Positions 30,859 to 42,853 of a DNA stretch of 64,000 bases are shown piece by piece. Where the stretch lies: NCBI RefSeq assembly GCF_001949145.1, contig NW_019091359.1, forward strand, positions 2,288,158-2,352,157, written 5' to 3'. The notes below the pieces were generated by a model. The model saw only the letters and a list, made by a program, of their open reading frames with translations. It was not told where the DNA came from and searched no databases. A program made the position numbers and the translations under genes. Positions within the stretch are counted from its first letter, which is position 1, and each line of letters starts with the position of its first letter. Origin of the DNA: Acanthaster planci. Taxonomy: Eukaryota; Echinodermata; Asteroidea; Valvatida; Acanthasteridae.

Positions 30859-31292
30859 CACAGCCCCGTACTTCTGTTTTAGGAAATAATTTTGAATAAT
30901 TAATAGAGCATTTAAAGCTGATGGTGCCAGAGGAAATGCATTTGACAGCTTCATCAGTTTTTAAGGCCTAGTTTTATGTGCGTGTGGATCGAGTGCGTTT
31001 TCAATAGTTCTGATCCTGCGTGTTAAGCTGCTAACTTCTATTTATGCATTTTTTAAAGTTAGATTTTATTTGAACATGAATGATAAGTTATGCTGACCAG
31101 TCAACGAATCGTCAGTCAGTTCAGAGTGAATGTGTATGACTTACTCATCTTAATGGTCAGTTGAATTTGCCAATCAGTCAGATGGCCTCAAAAATCACCA
31201 CTCTATTGAAGGACAGCATGTAGTTGGATGAAAGGTTAAATTTTGATTGAGAAGGTTTCGGACTGTTATCATAACTTTAAGCTTCACCAAGT

Positions 31293-31298
31293 AATAAA
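31293..31298 (+). terminator. Polyadenylation signal AATAAA downstream of UQCC6
   Basis: The first canonical plus-strand hexamer I find after SMIM4/UQCC6, about 435 nt past the UQCC6 stop. It would serve either UQCC6 alone or a joint transcript. Confidence 0.5.
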
Positions 31299-31974
31299 AC
31301 AAGTTGGTTTTACATCCTCAAGTTAACATTATTTGTACCAAAACTTTTAATCAGCAAATCATGACCTTCTTTCCCGTTGTGGAAGATCACAAAGTTAACC
31401 CCCTAAAATCTATGGAAACCTTCAATTTAGACAATTTACAACTTGGACGATTCCAGTCGTCTGTATGGTACTTGAATGAAGGGGGAAAACTGATATCTTA
31501 AAGTACCTTTTCAAACATAAATATACAATATTTACAGTACATTTCAACAAATTTGGTTATGACAAAAACATGGTTGATGCGGTGAACAGTCTTGTATTGA
31601 GGACAAGAAACACAATGAAATTGATATCTACAAACACGTTAGATTTACCTCCAAGTCAAATACAGTGAAATCAGTGTAGAAGTGTCAACATGGAAATTGG
31701 TTGCATAATACTTTGTCACAAACAGGACAATTTCCATGTGTTAAAAGCCACACTAGAAAGAGAGTTCTCAGTACCAGTGTAGAGAAGATGGAAAAATAGT
31801 CGGCCCCCTCCCCTTCTCATTTAGCTCTGCCTCCTGTTCCAGTGTATTAATCCACACACCTTACCCCTTTGTGTACATAATGGATTACCCCAGACCTCCC
31901 CATCAGGGAGGGGCAAGATATGAGCTCATTACTTATTCAACAATGGCCCTACCAGCATGTATGAAAGCCACATG

Positions 31975-31980
31975 TTTATT
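31975..31980 (-). terminator. Polyadenylation signal of CENPK
   Basis: TTTATT on the plus strand is AATAAA on the minus strand, about 300 nt past the CENPK stop. Confidence 0.45.
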
Positions 31981-32277
31981 TCTTTCCTGCCAGCCTTGCT
32001 TGATAAGTGTTCATTGTTTCACTCAACTGAGTCATCAGGTGTCTAAGGTAACACATAGCTGTACCACTTCTGGTTACCACATGGTGTCGTACCAGCAACA
32101 ATTCCTGCAGGTACTACACTTGTTACACATCAACTACAAGTAGTCGGTATGACAAATCCAACAGTTGCTGTTGACACTGGTCCGTACATGCACATGCGTG
32201 AATTGGCACGAAACAGAGAAGGCATAATTGGTGCAGAAAGCATGAAAACACCTGCCGCCCGTGATTTCTCATGACTG

Positions 32278-35200
32278 TCACAGGTGAAAGGGTACCAGCT
32301 TGATTCGCTGGCAGGCCTGCGGATGGCGCAAGGCAATTCCACATCTCAACAGCAGCTCCACGTAAGGAGGCCAGAAAGACTCGTCCAAGGTGATGTAGGG
32401 ATCTGGTTCATCGTCTGTGCACTTGTTCATGAGTATCTGACAGAGGAAAGGAATCCATGCAGGACAAGACATAAAAAAGATGGAAGAGTAGATTTAACTT
32501 AATGTGACAGTGTGCATGCCTTTGAACAGAAACATTTGAACGGAGCTTCAAATCACTTAAACTGCCAAGACTTCTGGCAAGGAATTCCTGTATCACACCA
32601 ATATTTAGGAATGATTTGTTTTCGTATTGAAATACAGTAAACTCTGGCTAAGTCGGAATTCTTGTGCTGTAAGTTGTCGTTTTGCTGACTTGCACGTACA
32701 CATGTATTGTCCATGTACATTATGATTCCTTGCACTAATTCAATGGCTTTGATTTACCCTGGTTTATTTCTACCTCCATGGTCGATCCCAGCAAATTTGT
32801 TCTCAATTATTATCCTCACAGGCTGCAAATTCGATAATTGATCATGTGCCCCTAAGGAGGAAGCGAGGACGGCAAGCCACCTGCACATCACATCACGACT
32901 GCATAGTGCATGACGTACATGTACGTGATACAGTTACGGTACATACAACACACGCATTGGTTAAGTTCGTTCAATAGGGCAACCCCCAAATGGACATGGC
33001 GCATGCGTGTAGCACTAGAGGGGTTACTGGTATTGATGTACTCATGCTGGCTGATTATCAACCACGGCCTGTACTGTGATGCTAATAAACAGACATCAGT
33101 CAAGCAGCGTGGGACTTGTCAATTCTAGGCAACCACGGCGAAGGAAACTGATAAAGAAGCACAATTTTTTTTTTAATTCCGACTTACACAAAGGAATTAT
33201 TGTGGTTTTGTAGAAAAGGGACCGAGAAAAACATGCCAACTTATACAAAATGACGACTTATAAATGCCGACTTAGAAATGAAATTTTCAATAGAAATGCA
33301 TTACAGATGATCAGGACTTTTGTCAAACGGCCAACTTGGATGATATGACAGGTTACGCGATGCCAACTTAGAGTTTACTGTATGCTTTCCACGGGAGGAT
33401 AAAAAGAGCCCACTAGCTAAGTAGCAATGGCTAGGCACTTCCCAAATCTTGCAAACTCCTCAAAACAATTTGATGGATTTCAAAGGATCTTGGAGGGTTA
33501 AGGTTAACCACCTGCTTTAAAAGTTTGGTTTTATAACTGGCAGTGTGTCATTTCCCACAGCAGCATGATTATCTTGAACTCCATGCTCAAATGTTTCTGG
33601 CTTCCAAACAAAACCACTTCCTAATTTAGATGTCTCACAAGTTACCTGGCCACAGACAGGCACTCTAGGAAAATTACTTATGATCCTCACCTCTAGAATC
33701 TCCAGAAGAGATATATATCGATGTTGCTCATCGTCTGACTCTGTCGAGCTTCGTCTCTGTTTAAAGTAATAAGACATTTCCATTTGTAATTACCTCTGTT
33801 GAATTAAGGGGCAGCTCCTAACAAGTTTTTTTTTGGGGGGGGCCAAAATAACTAGAAATTTCTCTACGCCATTTTTATAGACTTTTTGAGGGGGGACGCT
33901 GAATTGTGTAGCTTTTTACATACTTTAGAAGACAAGAAAATAAGAAAGTCGTATAAAATCACCTTTTTTCATTGCTTTTCAAAACAAAAATATCGGCTTT
34001 TTGGGTTGGAGAGAAGGGGGCATACCCCCCGTAGTCCATCCGGGATCCACCAATGGTTGAGTTTGACCCAAGTTCTGTTTTTAAATGCCACTGCTCAAAA
34101 AGAGATCGCATTCAAAAATGAATGCACTTCATGATGTTGAAGGAAAACTCAGTCCGAAGAAAACTGGAGACACACATCAACAAAAAAGACACAAACACAA
34201 TCTCTTGCTTGGGCAAGGACGCCAGCACACTGAATGCTGACTGAATGCTGTTCTTTCAGACAAAATGGAAGAATGGTTGGAGCTGTTCACATACCCTTTT
34301 ACTCGCTTTGTTGACGTCTGCCGTGGAAGGGAGGGGAAAATGCAGGGTGGCAAACTTGGCGAGATTACGCATCAACTCTTGTTGGATCTCGACAGCACGC
34401 TGTCTCTTCCTCGTTAACTCCCTCAAACTCCTATCGCTGTATGAAACAAGATGGATATTGTGTTACTTTGGCTCACACCTGACTGGTTCTATACAAGCAA
34501 TAACAACAGAAGTTTGTAAAAACAGAAAATGGCCCACAATTTAAACAGGTCTTTCACATAGAAGGGAGATGTCTTTTCTTTGTTACAAATTTGATTTTTT
34601 TTAGGCAACATGTATTTCCACCAAGCAGGTGAAATACAAAGATGTTTCCATCAAATCCTTCCTCTTCACCATGGCAACAAACAGTACACTATCATCAGCT
34701 GCTCTCTTACCCTTGTCTTAAATCATCTGCACGTCTGGAGATCTCCAGTGATCATAATCAGGTCGAGAATGGAAAATCTGAATGGCCTATTTTAAGCATG
34801 TTATTGTCAGTCAAGTACCTGTCGTGCTGCTCTTGGCTTGCATCCTTGGCTGCTTCCAATTTCTGTACCAGGCTCTGGTGGACTTGCTTGTGTTGTTCCA
34901 ACAAACTTCTTTCTCTGGAGAGTAAGTAACTTGCTTCTTAGCGTATGAATTAAGTGGTAGGAAAGCGGATGTGCCTAACTTTGCAACAGTGTTTCAAACT
35001 TCAAACTAATAATGACAACAAAAGGGTGAAGTCACAATACTGATTAAATAACACTTTTACTTGAATCTGAAAATTTCAAAAGGGGAATATATTAAATTTG
35101 AGAGCTAATAATGACTAATACATGTACCAAAGATGGGGAGTGCACTTGTAACAGTGACCCAAGATGACACTAGCAAGATTTCACTTCTGAAGTTAGGGTG

Positions 35201-37873
35201 ATTCTTCATTGCTTTATTTTGACAAATCTCTACACAGGGACAAAAAGCAAATCTAACTTATCTTAGCACAAGACTGCATCATACATGTACTTCCCAAGAG
35301 TGGATTAGAACCAGAAAACCAAAACTTGTAAGCTCAGGTGTCGAGAAGTTGAGTTGAATGAGAAAGAAAGCACTGTTTTAAGTCCCAAGAAAGACCATAA
35401 AATTCTCCCAATTCAACCTCTACTTGTTGGTCCTTTCCAGGAAAGTTATGTTCCAAGCAACACACAGATCATCAAAGATTAAAATAAATCCAAGTACTAA
35501 ATGCAAACAATGAATATAATTCAAATTACCACAAAAATTACAGTTTAACATCTCTAATCATGAAAACAGGACTGTTTGGGCATTAGCATATGTTAATGAA
35601 ATTAGAGATGTTAGCAACAATACAGATCATAGGGACGGCTTATGGAAAAGGGAAAAATTCACTGAGGTAAATGATTGTTTTAGCCCTTACCAAATGAATA
35701 CCAAATATTAAATAAACAGCTCAGAATGTACTCCAAATTACTGTACCAATTACATTTTAACTTGACCACACAGGTTCTAGTTAATTCTAAGCGTGCACAC
35801 TACCTGTTTGAATGAAAGCAACAGCATCCCGTGAGTCTGACAATCCCCATGTGTGCAACGCTCTGCACGCTCACGATACATTCAACGCAAACCTACTTCT
35901 CATGGGAGCCTGGTATATGCTAGTGACAACATTCAAGTTCTCAGTCCAGCCTCTGAGTGCAAATGGTGGCGTACCAGGAGGGACAAATACTTGTTTGGAA
36001 AGTTGTTACCTTCACTACTCATGTATCGACCACAAACACCACCCACCTGTTCAGTTCCTCTTCCAACTCTTTCCTCTGAGCCTGTATAACGTCAAGTGTT
36101 TGCTGCAGCTGTGCAGTTGAAGTCTCCAGCTCTTCTTGCAACAGAACTCTCAGCGTGTTTGTGTCCACAGGGTACGCTGAATGAGCAATACAAATTTTAC
36201 AGGCTAGTCTCAAGAAGCTGGTGAGCACATGGCAATGTGCCATGAAAGTTTACCAGCCACAAATGTCATAAACTGGTACCTGGCTGGTTCCCCACTTGTT
36301 TTGATTTAACAAGTGAATTCACTGTATTTTCTACTGAGCGACCCACGTGACAGCCAATGACAGCACTTCCTGATTTTGACTGTGCATGTTACTCACCTCA
36401 CAGTCAAGCCGAAAGACCTCTTTTATCTATAAGGATGACACCGCAGTTTGTTTACATGTCAGCTTTCAAATGGCTCTCAATAGAGAGTAAGCCACTAATG
36501 GCTCCATATAAAAGTGCATACGTAAATAAAGAGTGTTGGGATCAGTAAAGAAGCCAATTTTCAATAGAATGTGCACAAAAAATGTACCGAACAGTGACTG
36601 CCTTTTTGCCAATCTAGGAATGAAGACAAGTGAATGGTTGCTTAATACTTCCATATTTTGACCTCTTCAAGAATTTGGACACGGAACCCACGTGTGCTTT
36701 CGACACTTATAACTACTTGTACAGTGCCATTGTTACTGGCAGATTTTCAAACAGGTCAGAATGTTCTTGGTTGGGTAGCAGCCATGTAATGACAATACCT
36801 TCAAGAGGCGTGTTCTTTAAGACATGGAGCTCTCCTGCCAACTGCTTCTCCTTTGCCTTGCTAACTTCCAGTATCTTCAAAGATAAAAAGAAGAATCTTT
36901 AACAGTTCGATGAGAAAATATTGGCAACTAAAAATCATGAACACTTTGAAACTTCAGTTTAGCGATAGTCTTTCAATTAAGAAAACAACAGATGTGGAAA
37001 ATATAGCATCTACACTGTACTATGCTGGGCAGTTCTGGATTGCAATCAGAGGTCCTTTGTTGGCTCACTGACAGCACAGCCTGCATAATGGATAGAGCGA
37101 ACCAGAGTTGGCATCACTGATCGAGATCAAGATCCGTGTGAAACAAACAAGGCCACTGTTTAGCACCAGAAATGCTGAACTTTTATCTACCTGTACTTTT
37201 GCGGAATATTTACACTGACCTGACTTTCAGCTGAGCTGAGGGTACCCAGGGGTTTTAGCTTTGATAAATCAGTGTGAACCTGTATACCAAAAAAGAAAAA
37301 ATATAAATTTACATTTAACAAAAAATATGGCGTTTGTTTTCATTTGCCTCTAGCTTTTGGAATAGAGTCTAAAAGAATTTCAAAATCCTCAATGCCAAGT
37401 TCTGCTCGAGGTAGGCTATGGTGAGAAAATGATTTCCATTGTTTTAAGCACAATGATGTTGAGATCATTGCATAAAGCATGAGGCCTCACCAACTACACA
37501 TTCTGAGCAGCCTCTGCTTACTTGAACGCCCTCAACGCTGGCAAAGAACAAGGCCTGGCAGGGCCATCTCATTGCTACCATACATCTGTCGATCTATCTG
37601 CTACTATAGGCCTAGTTGATCACATTTTCTCATTCATTATATGGTACAGCAGATTATTTTGAAAAGTAAAAATTGACCAGCAAGATCTGCTTGCGGGTGT
37701 GACCGACATTTCAGTCGGATTAATCCACCATGCCAAACATCCATACATGCCATACATGGAACTGCACATTCAAAGACTGAGATTTAGCTTACCTGATTGA
37801 CATCAGACCATATCTTCTCACACTGGTTGTGCAGGTGCTTTTGGGACGTCATTATTTCCTTACCAGATGACAT
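32278..37873 (-). CDS. CENPK: Centromere protein K (CCAN / CENP-H-I-K-M complex)
   Basis: Eight coding exons, high to low: 37793-37873, 37220-37279, 36799-36874, 36047-36176, 34819-34914, 34295-34436, 33691-33756, 32278-32436. Phases close to 269 residues. The C-terminus is diagnostic: ITLDESFWPPYVELLLRCG then IALRHP...RIKLVPFHL matches the conserved CENPK end. Upstream, LAKFATLHFPLPSTAD and SLLEILE-ILMNKCTDDEPDPY align in order. Residues ~50-170 are Glu/Gln/Lys-rich heptads (LQEELETSTAQLQQTLDVIQ, RKELEEELN), a long coiled coil. The start is the first ATG of the first recognised exon (MSSGKEIMTSQKHLHNQCEK), but the frame stays open back to the acceptor at 37892, so a further upstream coding exon is possible. 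Known role: an inner-kinetochore subunit that helps load CENP-A and outer-kinetochore proteins. Confidence 0.93.
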
Positions 37874-38053
37874 TCCTGTGTTCAGTGCAATCTACGATTG
37901 AAACAGTCTCTGAGTGAGACTTTAGACATGACAGATATGAAAGAAAATTATGGTTTTATATTAATTATGTTCTAGACACTCTATAGTATGAGACTGGTCT
38001 GAAGTATTTTTTAAGTAGGCATGGTAGGGATGGTAGTAGCCCCACTATCGGGG

Positions 38054-38102
38054 CACGGACCCTCGCTACTGCTCCACGGAGCTTTAGTGAGGGTCCGTGC
38101 CC
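38054..38102. repeat. Short perfect-stem inverted repeat
   Basis: GGGCACGGACCCTCGCTAC pairs with GTGAGGGTCCGTGCCC around a ~15-bp loop. Confidence 0.65.
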
Positions 38103-38667
38103 AATACTAGTTATAGGGTTTGTTCTTCAATTAAAATTTAATTTTTTGAGATTAGTGATGCCCGTATATGACGCTAACTTATACTGGGGGCCCATTCAAC
38201 CGTATAAACCTACACGTATGCCATGGTTTACAGGTTTATTTTCATGACTTTGTAGTCACAAAAATGTGACGTACGGTCGATCGTCATGCATCAACTTCAA
38301 TGATCAAAACGTAGTCGATCGTTCGTCACATCAAGCATGTCAATGACAACATTTTTCTCTTTGCATTTACGAGTAAATTACACGTTTTTCCAGAGATTTT
38401 TGGGCAAAACATTAGCAGACAGCTAAATTCTCTGTAAGGCTTAATATAAAAGATAACCTGTTTAAATTGTGATAACAACGATAAACGCTCACTGTGTGAC
38501 CGAGCTTACCATCACTGTTCAACTTCCTTGCTCAGACATGTCAGATCGGACTCATTCCCAAATTGGCGGATAAATTTCGCTAACTATTGAGGGCGGTATC
38601 AAATCAAGGAGCACTTGATTGTGCACCGTTCTTTAGGGTGCAGACCACTAATTCAAGGGAGAATTTC

Positions 38668-39089
38668 NNNNNNNNNNNNNNNNNNNNNNNNNNNNNNNNN
38701 NNNNNNNNNNNNNNNNNNNNNNNNNNNNNNNNNNNNNNNNNNNNNNNNNNNNNNNNNNNNNNNNNNNNNNNNNNNNNNNNNNNNNNNNNNNNNNNNNNNN
38801 NNNNNNNNNNNNNNNNNNNNNNNNNNNNNNNNNNNNNNNNNNNNNNNNNNNNNNNNNNNNNNNNNNNNNNNNNNNNNNNNNNNNNNNNNNNNNNNNNNNN
38901 NNNNNNNNNNNNNNNNNNNNNNNNNNNNNNNNNNNNNNNNNNNNNNNNNNNNNNNNNNNNNNNNNNNNNNNNNNNNNNNNNNNNNNNNNNNNNNNNNNNN
39001 NNNNNNNNNNNNNNNNNNNNNNNNNNNNNNNNNNNNNNNNNNNNNNNNNNNNNNNNNNNNNNNNNNNNNNNNNNNNNNNNNNNNNNNNN
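38668..39089. other. Assembly gap (Ns) upstream of CENPK
   Basis: 422 undetermined bases. A CENPK 5' exon or promoter could be hidden here. Confidence 0.98.
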
Positions 39090-40011
39090 ATACACGACAT
39101 AATGGCTGTGGTGCTTAAGGGTGCCGACCATGAATGAGCTTCAATAGACAACGATAGTAAACATCCCCTCATCAAAAAAGCAGGAAACTTCTCACAAGTT
39201 TCTCAGGTATTCAAAACACACATCCACTTAAAGCTTCCTCATCTTTCTTTTTTCTTTCAATTTTCAGGGGCTTATCTAATTTCTCCACAGAAAACCGTCC
39301 TTCCAAACAGTCAGGAGGCCTATCACCATTTTGAAAATATTGATGCCTACACTCCGTTACAAAACAGAGCAATTTGGATAGCACCGTACGTTTGGTCCGG
39401 TATTTTCAGAAATACAAGCTGGCAATATCCTCCTTCTTTACAAATCACCCAGTCCATGTTCCATGAAATGTTCTAATATCAGAGAGTATGGCAGCTACAA
39501 ATCGTGATTCGGTTCGCGCAGGCAATTTTGGACCTATTTACTAGGGCCTGCAACCTTCAAGATTTTCTTTGTCGAGTTAGGCACTACGAAAGCGCTGCCG
39601 TAGTGCCATCAAGTATATATTTTTAAAAAATGAAGCACTGTATATATTTTCAAAGTCCGTTTTCATGAAGCTTTTTTTTCCAAAGTTCGTTTGTACGAGA
39701 AAGGTAACTATTCGCCAGTTCTTTCTCAGTTATGTCCTTCCTCCATGGTTACGGGATCAAGTTTTTGAAAAGTTAATGTTATTTCTATTTTTAAACAACA
39801 AATCGTTTTTCGGTGTTTTAAAGGATATTTCTTCCAAGTTCCAAAAATAGGCAAAATGTTTCTAAATGTACATCTCATCAGACCGAGCTGAGGAGTATAT
39901 GTCTCGAACAAACTTTGGTAAAAAAAATAGGACGAAAAATGTCACATTTTTAAAATACCGGTAATTTACTTCATGCACGTAATACGTTCGGATCTTGGCA
40001 CTTTTTTTCAG

Positions 40012-40290
40012 AAATGGCACAAGAGTTTTGTCAGGAGTGCAGTTGCTCGTATATTCACCCGGTCGCAATTTCAACGGCGGTAGAAAGAGGTGCGGAGTAG
40101 GGAAGTTGTGAGATCATCAGCATTGACAATGCCATGAATATAAGCCTGGGCTTCCGTTTTAGGAATTAAAGAAATGGCACAAGAGTTTTGTCAAGAGTGC
40201 CAAAAACAGTTGCTCGTATATTCACCCGGTCGCAATTTCAACGGCGGTAGAAAGAAGCGCGGAGTAGGGAAGTTGTGAGATCATCAGGCA
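40012..40290. repeat. Partial tandem duplication, ~110-bp unit plus a separate dispersed 50-bp piece
   Basis: GAAATGGCACAAGAGTTTTG through GGGAAGTTGTGAGATCATCA occurs at 40012-40120 and again at 40172-40288. The intervening TTGACAATGCCATGAATATA with AGCCTGGGCTTCCGTTTTAG (40120-40170) recurs at 40811-40860. This may be biological or an assembly artefact next to a gap. Confidence 0.8.
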
Positions 40291-40594
40291 TCGCCTGTGC
40301 GCTATACTTTGGGGCAATTAATTTGAAAGAATGAATACTTTTGCCAGTTGGGCCTACTTAAAATTAAAATGGAAAAAAAAATCAAATGAGAGGGGGGGGG
40401 GGAAATTGAGGAATTTTTTCTTTTTCAGACTGCGCCACCAATACCCAAGCAAATAAACACACGAATTTGTTTCAAGTTCAAGAAGCACCGATGTACAGAA
40501 TTTCCAGAGGAAACCTTTCCACAGCTGAGACCCCCTAAAATGACGTTTACATTATGTTCACAAATTGTGATGACGTAAGTTATAATTTATCACA

Positions 40595-40690
40595 ATCGAG
40601 CTGATCCAACGCGTCTCGCGTACGTTGCGTCTGTCTGCAGCTTCTGTCGCTTCGGTGACGTCCGGCGTCGCGTCCTTCAGGTGTTATTCC
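40595..40690. promoter_or_regulatory. CpG-dense stretch, candidate promoter
   Basis: Many CpG steps in an otherwise AT-rich neighbourhood (CGCGTCTCGCGTACGTTGCG, GTGACGTCCGGCGTCGCGTC, the latter containing a TGACGT core). Which gene it would serve is unclear: CENPK (-), or an unseen plus-strand gene. Confidence 0.3.
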
Positions 40691-42768
40691 ATGTAGGACT
40701 TTTGTCACACTGTCAGCTTGTAAAAGACTAAGAATTTAAGTTTACTTCAGAAAAAAATTGGTCAAAGTACAAAAATGGCACAACGCCGACGCTATTAACA
40801 CTGGCAGTATTGACAATGCCATGAATATAAGCCTGGGCTTCCGTTTTAGGAATTAAAGTTGGGAAAATAGAGAGGGAACAGTTGAGGAAGAGAACGAGGA
40901 TGAAATAAGTTCTTCCCCAAAAATAATTATATAGGGGGCCTAAAGTATATTTGCTGGAAGACTTGAATGATGCTAGAAATGATAAATTAACTAACTATGA
41001 ATATAATCTACTTCTAAATATCTCAATGGCTAAATGACTGAAACTCTACTTCTGAAAAGAAAACTCTTGAATAACTCAAGTTTCAAATAATCTAGGCATT
41101 GAGTACTACGTACCTGTAAAGTTTAGTTCAAGACTCAGTAGGACTGTGTCTTTTAATTTCTACCTTGAACCGAGACTGTGTTTGCATGTGGGCCAAGCTA
41201 GTACATCGACTTCAACGGGGTCTATTGCAAGCGTGCGATACTACGTGTACTCTCTGCATTCATGCAATGTACATGTACACTGTACATGTAGGTTTTCTGC
41301 CGATGACGTCATCGAAACAGCTTGGGAGCGCGAATGGCTAAAGGGGGATTTTTTGTGGGCGGGGAAACTCAGGATCGTTTTATTCATTTTGGGTTCACGA
41401 TTTATGGGGTAAACATTGAATTTATGATTTTTTAAATGGTTAGGTATTTGTTATTTTGAAATATTTCATGTGAACTAAATGTTTTCAATTTCTATTAACC
41501 TTTAACCACAAGGCATTGGTTTATTATGGCTGCTAATTATTTTCTTTTTGTTTTGTTTGTCTGTTTGCTTGTTTTGTTTTTTCATATAAACCATTTGTCG
41601 CCGCCAAGGACATGTACATTCTTTTAAGAATTCTTTTTGTTATTTCTGCGATTGATTTTGGGGTCAAAGCGCAGAAGACGCTGCTACTGAGTGGACATCC
41701 CCCCCCAAAAAAAACCTTCCATAAACCAGAAACGCCTTTCTTTAGTAAGCAGAAATGTTTTGGGAGCCTACAACATTTCCACAAATCAACCAAGGAGATT
41801 TAAAGACCTCCTTTGCTTGGGTAAACCGATTTGCCAGGGGGCAAAACCATACTTACAAAAGAGATAATGTTACAAAATCTCAACCAGCAACTCCTTTGTA
41901 TGTAAACAATTGGTGAAAAGCACACATGGCGACAGGTGACGCGTATATACGCTATGAACCTTTCGTATATTGAACCGGTGGACGTGTGGACACGCGCCAC
42001 ATTACCAGGGCAGCTGAAAAATGGCTTGACAGAAGAACTCGGGGAGATGAATAAAAATACTGATGCCTAAACTCAAAGAGTTGTGCCTCCCTGCATACTT
42101 ATGGGTGCCAGATATAAATTGCAAGGTTGGAGATTTTGAAGGAAAAAAACGCACCCAGCAGCTTTATGGAGGAAGAAACCCGATGAGGATTTTCGTAGCT
42201 GAATACTAAGAAAGATTAATGTTGCTACATAGTTTATAATATCGTACGTGTAGATCGGTGCATTGTTTGCAACGCTTCGTGAAAGTACAGGTCTTTTCCT
42301 TCCTCAGCGGTGGAAGCGATATTTGCAAAATACCTTGTCTCTGTTTAGATCTTTTTACCGTACGGCGATGCCAGTATATACATTAGTACATACCTTCACT
42401 TCTGAAACACTGTCGTAAGATTTTCATAGCCATATTAAATTCATACCGTGACGCAACTTCTTGACACAAAAACAAAAAATACAACGACTCCACGCCTGCT
42501 ACGGGCTCACGGCAACTGTTGGTGGTACCATGGAGCTGGAGCTATAAAAACGTGGCACATGTGCATCTATGAACTGCTGCTGGTATTCATAAACAGAAAG
42601 CTTCAAGGATTATTGCTGATGTTAGCAGATAAAATGTACATGTACTTGGATGGTTTCAGGGTCAGTCTTCACAATCTCGCTGGATGATAAGGCGGAGAAA
42701 CTTGGGGCTGCCTAGTGGCTTCAGAGTTTGAGACATTTGGAGGACTGGAGCTTCAAGACTATCGCCAA

Positions 42769-42853
42769 CATGGCACGGAGACGTACGCCTGGGATCGCAG
42801 TCTTACCTGAAATCGAACACTCTCAACCCAAACTTCATCAGGATTTGAATGAA
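42769..42853 (+). CDS. Candidate first coding exon of an unrecognised plus-strand gene
   Basis: CCAACATGG is a strong start context. 28 codons (MARRRTPGIAVLPEIEHSQP, then KLHQDLNE) run to a GAAG|GTATGG donor in phase 1. I recognise no family and found no matching downstream exon. It could be chance. Confidence 0.25.

Larger units (their letters stand above)
30859..32277. other. Convergent interval between UQCC6 (+) and CENPK (-)
   Basis: 3' UTR-type AT-rich sequence with no supported exon. Confidence 0.6.
37892..42768. other. CENPK upstream region
   Basis: It includes the N gap, partial tandem duplications (40012-40290 and a related piece at 40811-40860) and a CpG-dense stretch at about 40600-40690 (CGCGTCTCGCGTACGTTGCG) that could be a promoter. 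No exon is supported. Confidence 0.5.

Noticed and set aside
38587-39175. Open frames across the second gap
   Set aside because: Same reason: filled with Ns.
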